Source: Dermatophilaceae bacterium Soc4.6
GTDB lineage: Bacteria > Actinomycetota > Actinomycetes > Actinomycetales > Dermatophilaceae
DNA: 64,000 nt
Assembly: GCA_039889245.1 (NCBI GenBank)
Contig: JAZGVH010000002.1
Location: 1,612,001-1,676,000, forward strand
Reading direction: 5' to 3'
Of the stretch, positions 62,658 through 64,000 are shown in pieces. The notes beneath the pieces are model-generated. The model was not told where the DNA came from. It did not search any database and saw nothing but the letters and a program-made list of their open reading frames with translations. A program made the translations under genes and the position numbers. Each line of letters starts with the position of its first letter. Positions within the stretch are counted from its first letter, which is position 1.

Positions 62658-63739
62658 AGCTGGACCACGGAGCGCAGCACCGTGCCCTCACCCATCTTGG
62701 CGAAGGCTGCCTCGACGTCGCCCAGACCCACGGTCTCGGTGACGAAGGCGCCGAGGTCGAAGCGGCCCTGGCGGTAGAGGTCGACGAGCATCGGGAAGTC
62801 GCGCGACGGCAGGCAGTCGCCGTACCAGCTCGACTTGAGCGAGCCACCGCGACCGAAGAGCTCGATCAGGGGCAGGGTGACTTTCTGGTCGGGGGTCGGA
62901 ACGCCGACCAGCACAACGGTGCCCGCGAGATCCCGTGCGTAGAAAGCCTGCTCGTAGGTCTCGGGGCGGCCGACCGCATCGACGACCACGTCGGCACCGA
63001 AGCCACCGGTGAGCTCGCGGATGCGCTCGACCACATCTTCCTGGGAAGCGTCGACGGTGTGGGTGGCGCCGAACTTCGTTGCCCACTCCAGCTTGCGCGG
63101 GTCGACATCGACCCCGATGACGGTCGTGGCACCGGCGAGGGCAGCCCCCGCGACGGCTGCCGAGCCGACCCCGCCGCAGCCGATGACGGCGACGGTGTCG
63201 CCGCGGCCGACCTGGCCGGTGTTGACCGCCGCGCCGAAGCCGGCCATGATCCCGCAGCCCAGGAGGCCCGCCGCAGCGGCATCGACCTGAGCGTCGACCT
63301 TGGTGCACTGCCCGGCTGCGACGAGGGTCTTCTCGGCGAAGGCGCCGATGCCGAGGGCCGGGCTGAGCTCGGTGCCGTCGGTGAGCGTCATCTTCTGGGT
63401 CGCGTTGCGCGTCGCGAAGCAGTACCACGGCTTGCCCTTCGCGCAGGCGCGGCACGTCCCGCAGACGGCACGCCAGTTGAGGATGACGAAGTCGCCGGGG
63501 GCCACCTCGGTCACGCCCTCACCGACGGCTTCGACGACCCCGGCCGCCTCGTGCCCGAGCAGGAAGGGGAAGTCGTCGTTGATGCCGCCCTCGCGGTAGT
63601 GCAGGTCGGTGTGGCACACCCCGCACGCGTCGATCTTGACGACGGCCTCGCCGGGCCCGGGGTCGGGCACGACGATGTCGACGAGCTCGACGGGGGCGCC
63701 CTTGGTCATCGCGACGACGCCCTTGACGGTCTGCGGCAT
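62654..63739 (-). CDS. mscR: S-(hydroxymethyl)mycothiol dehydrogenase
   Basis: A 361-aa class III-like zinc alcohol dehydrogenase. Catalytic zinc: CGVCHTD and GHEAAG; structural zinc: [18 protein letters not shown] site [10 protein letters not shown]. The Cys/Asn-rich [14 protein letters not shown] segment is typical of MscR, which detoxifies formaldehyde through its mycothiol adduct. ATG 63739 follows GAAGG. Confidence 0.92.
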   Translation of the reverse strand: MPQTVKGVVAMTKGAPVELVDIVVPDPGPGEAVVKIDACGVCHTDLHYREGGINDDFPFLLGHEAAGVVEAVGEGVTEVAPGDFVILNWRAVCGTCRACAKGKPWYCFATRNATQKMTLTDGTELSPALGIGAFAEKTLVAAGQCTKVDAQVDAAAAGLLGCGIMAGFGAAVNTGQVGRGDTVAVIGCGGVGSAAVAGAALAGATTVIGVDVDPRKLEWATKFGATHTVDASQEDVVERIRELTGGFGADVVVDAVGRPETYEQAFYARDLAGTVVLVGVPTPDQKVTLPLIELFGRGGSLKSSWYGDCLPSRDFPMLVDLYRQGRFDLGAFVTETVGLGDVEAAFAKMGEGTVLRSVVQL

Positions 63740-63837
63740 GTTGCCTTCTCCTTGGGGTGGTAGAGCGGGGTGGGGTGCGGGTCTCAGCACATCACATCCG
63801 CCCCCCTTCAGGTGGTCCAGCCCCGTAGCCTGTCCGC

Positions 63838-64000
63838 ATGCGCGAGGCCCACCCGACGCGGCCGGTCCTGGTCGTCGAGCACCAGCAGGAGTGCCCGCCC
63901 GGCTGGGTCGGCGACTGGCTCGGCGAGCAGGGGGTGCTCCTCGACGTGCGCCGGCCGTATGCCGGCGACGGCCTCCCCGGCTCGCTCGCCGACCACGCCG
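63838..64000 (+). CDS. start of a probable class I glutamine-amidotransferase-family protein (partial)
   Basis: The first 54 codons read [20 protein letters not shown], then [20 protein letters not shown], the opening of GuaA-like amidotransferase-fold proteins (VVEHQxxCPPG). The gene runs off the window, so the catalytic Cys is not visible. A TAGCCT -10 lies seven bases before the ATG, suggesting a leaderless transcript. Confidence 0.6.
   Translation, partial: MREAHPTRPVLVVEHQQECPPGWVGDWLGEQGVLLDVRRPYAGDGLPGSLADHA

Overview
The window is GC-rich DNA (my impression is about 70%) from an actinobacterium. A mycothiol-dependent formaldehyde dehydrogenase, a resuscitation-factor-like LysM protein behind a cyclic-di-AMP riboswitch, OtsA/OtsB, class III PHA genes and a MobF relaxase all fit Micrococcales. 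The repeated heptamer GGCATAC/GTATGCC recalls Intrasporangiaceae (Janibacter/Tetrasphaera/Knoellia type); that placement is inference.

Layout. (1) 1-9.9 kb: a lipid/storage metabolism cluster. The minus strand carries a broken acyl-CoA ligase, an SDR, a GNAT acetyltransferase, class III PHA synthase with a small coiled-coil partner, and a QsdR-type TetR regulator. Divergently, acyl-CoA dehydrogenase, acetoacetate-decarboxylase-family protein, 3-hydroxyacyl-CoA dehydrogenase and class III CoA-transferase overlap end to start, followed by an alpha/beta hydrolase and a wax-ester-synthase remnant. A palindrome between the two arms is a likely TetR operator. (2) 9.9-10.87 kb: debris, including a decayed tyrosine integrase. 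(3) 10.87-34.76 kb: an integrative and probably mobilizable element in tRNA-Thr(UGU). It is bounded by 54-bp identical repeats, has GTGCGAT repeats at 11-bp spacing near both ends, and has int and xis at its right end. Its cargo is an AbiE-like pair, a DEDDh-BRCT-BRCT-TerD fusion, a MobF relaxase, an ABC exporter operon with three small or membrane proteins, a MalT-like regulator, an XRE-cupin regulator divergent from a thioredoxin-reductase-like flavoprotein, an ECF42-type sigma factor with two YCII proteins, and HigBA. The integrase remnant just outside the left repeat implies an older element at the same tRNA.

(4) 34.8-64 kb: chromosomal backbone. In order: Rpf-like LysM protein with riboswitch; Ser/Thr kinase; CBS protein; otsA-otsB; a maltose/maltodextrin operon (MalE, MalF, MalG, GH13 and LacI regulator) with its probable ATPase apart at 49.2 kb; CDF transporter; DUF4032 protein; a broken RDD gene; VKOR with a DUF929 thiol protein; rlmB and cysS; a decayed persulfide-response locus (CstR-like repressor intact, TauE and MBL-rhodanese broken); adenosine deaminase; MoxR-VWA; MBL hydrolase with mscR; and the start of a probable amidotransferase-family gene.

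Most of the new interest is in the element. It has three self-regulated modules whose operators can be read directly (AbiE-like, XRE-cupin/flavoprotein, HigBA), candidate integrase arm sites, a tandem-repeat array just upstream of the relaxase that is a candidate oriT or control region, and an unusual nuclease-BRCT-TerD fusion. A 25-bp hairpin repeat is scattered through the decayed borders and the element.
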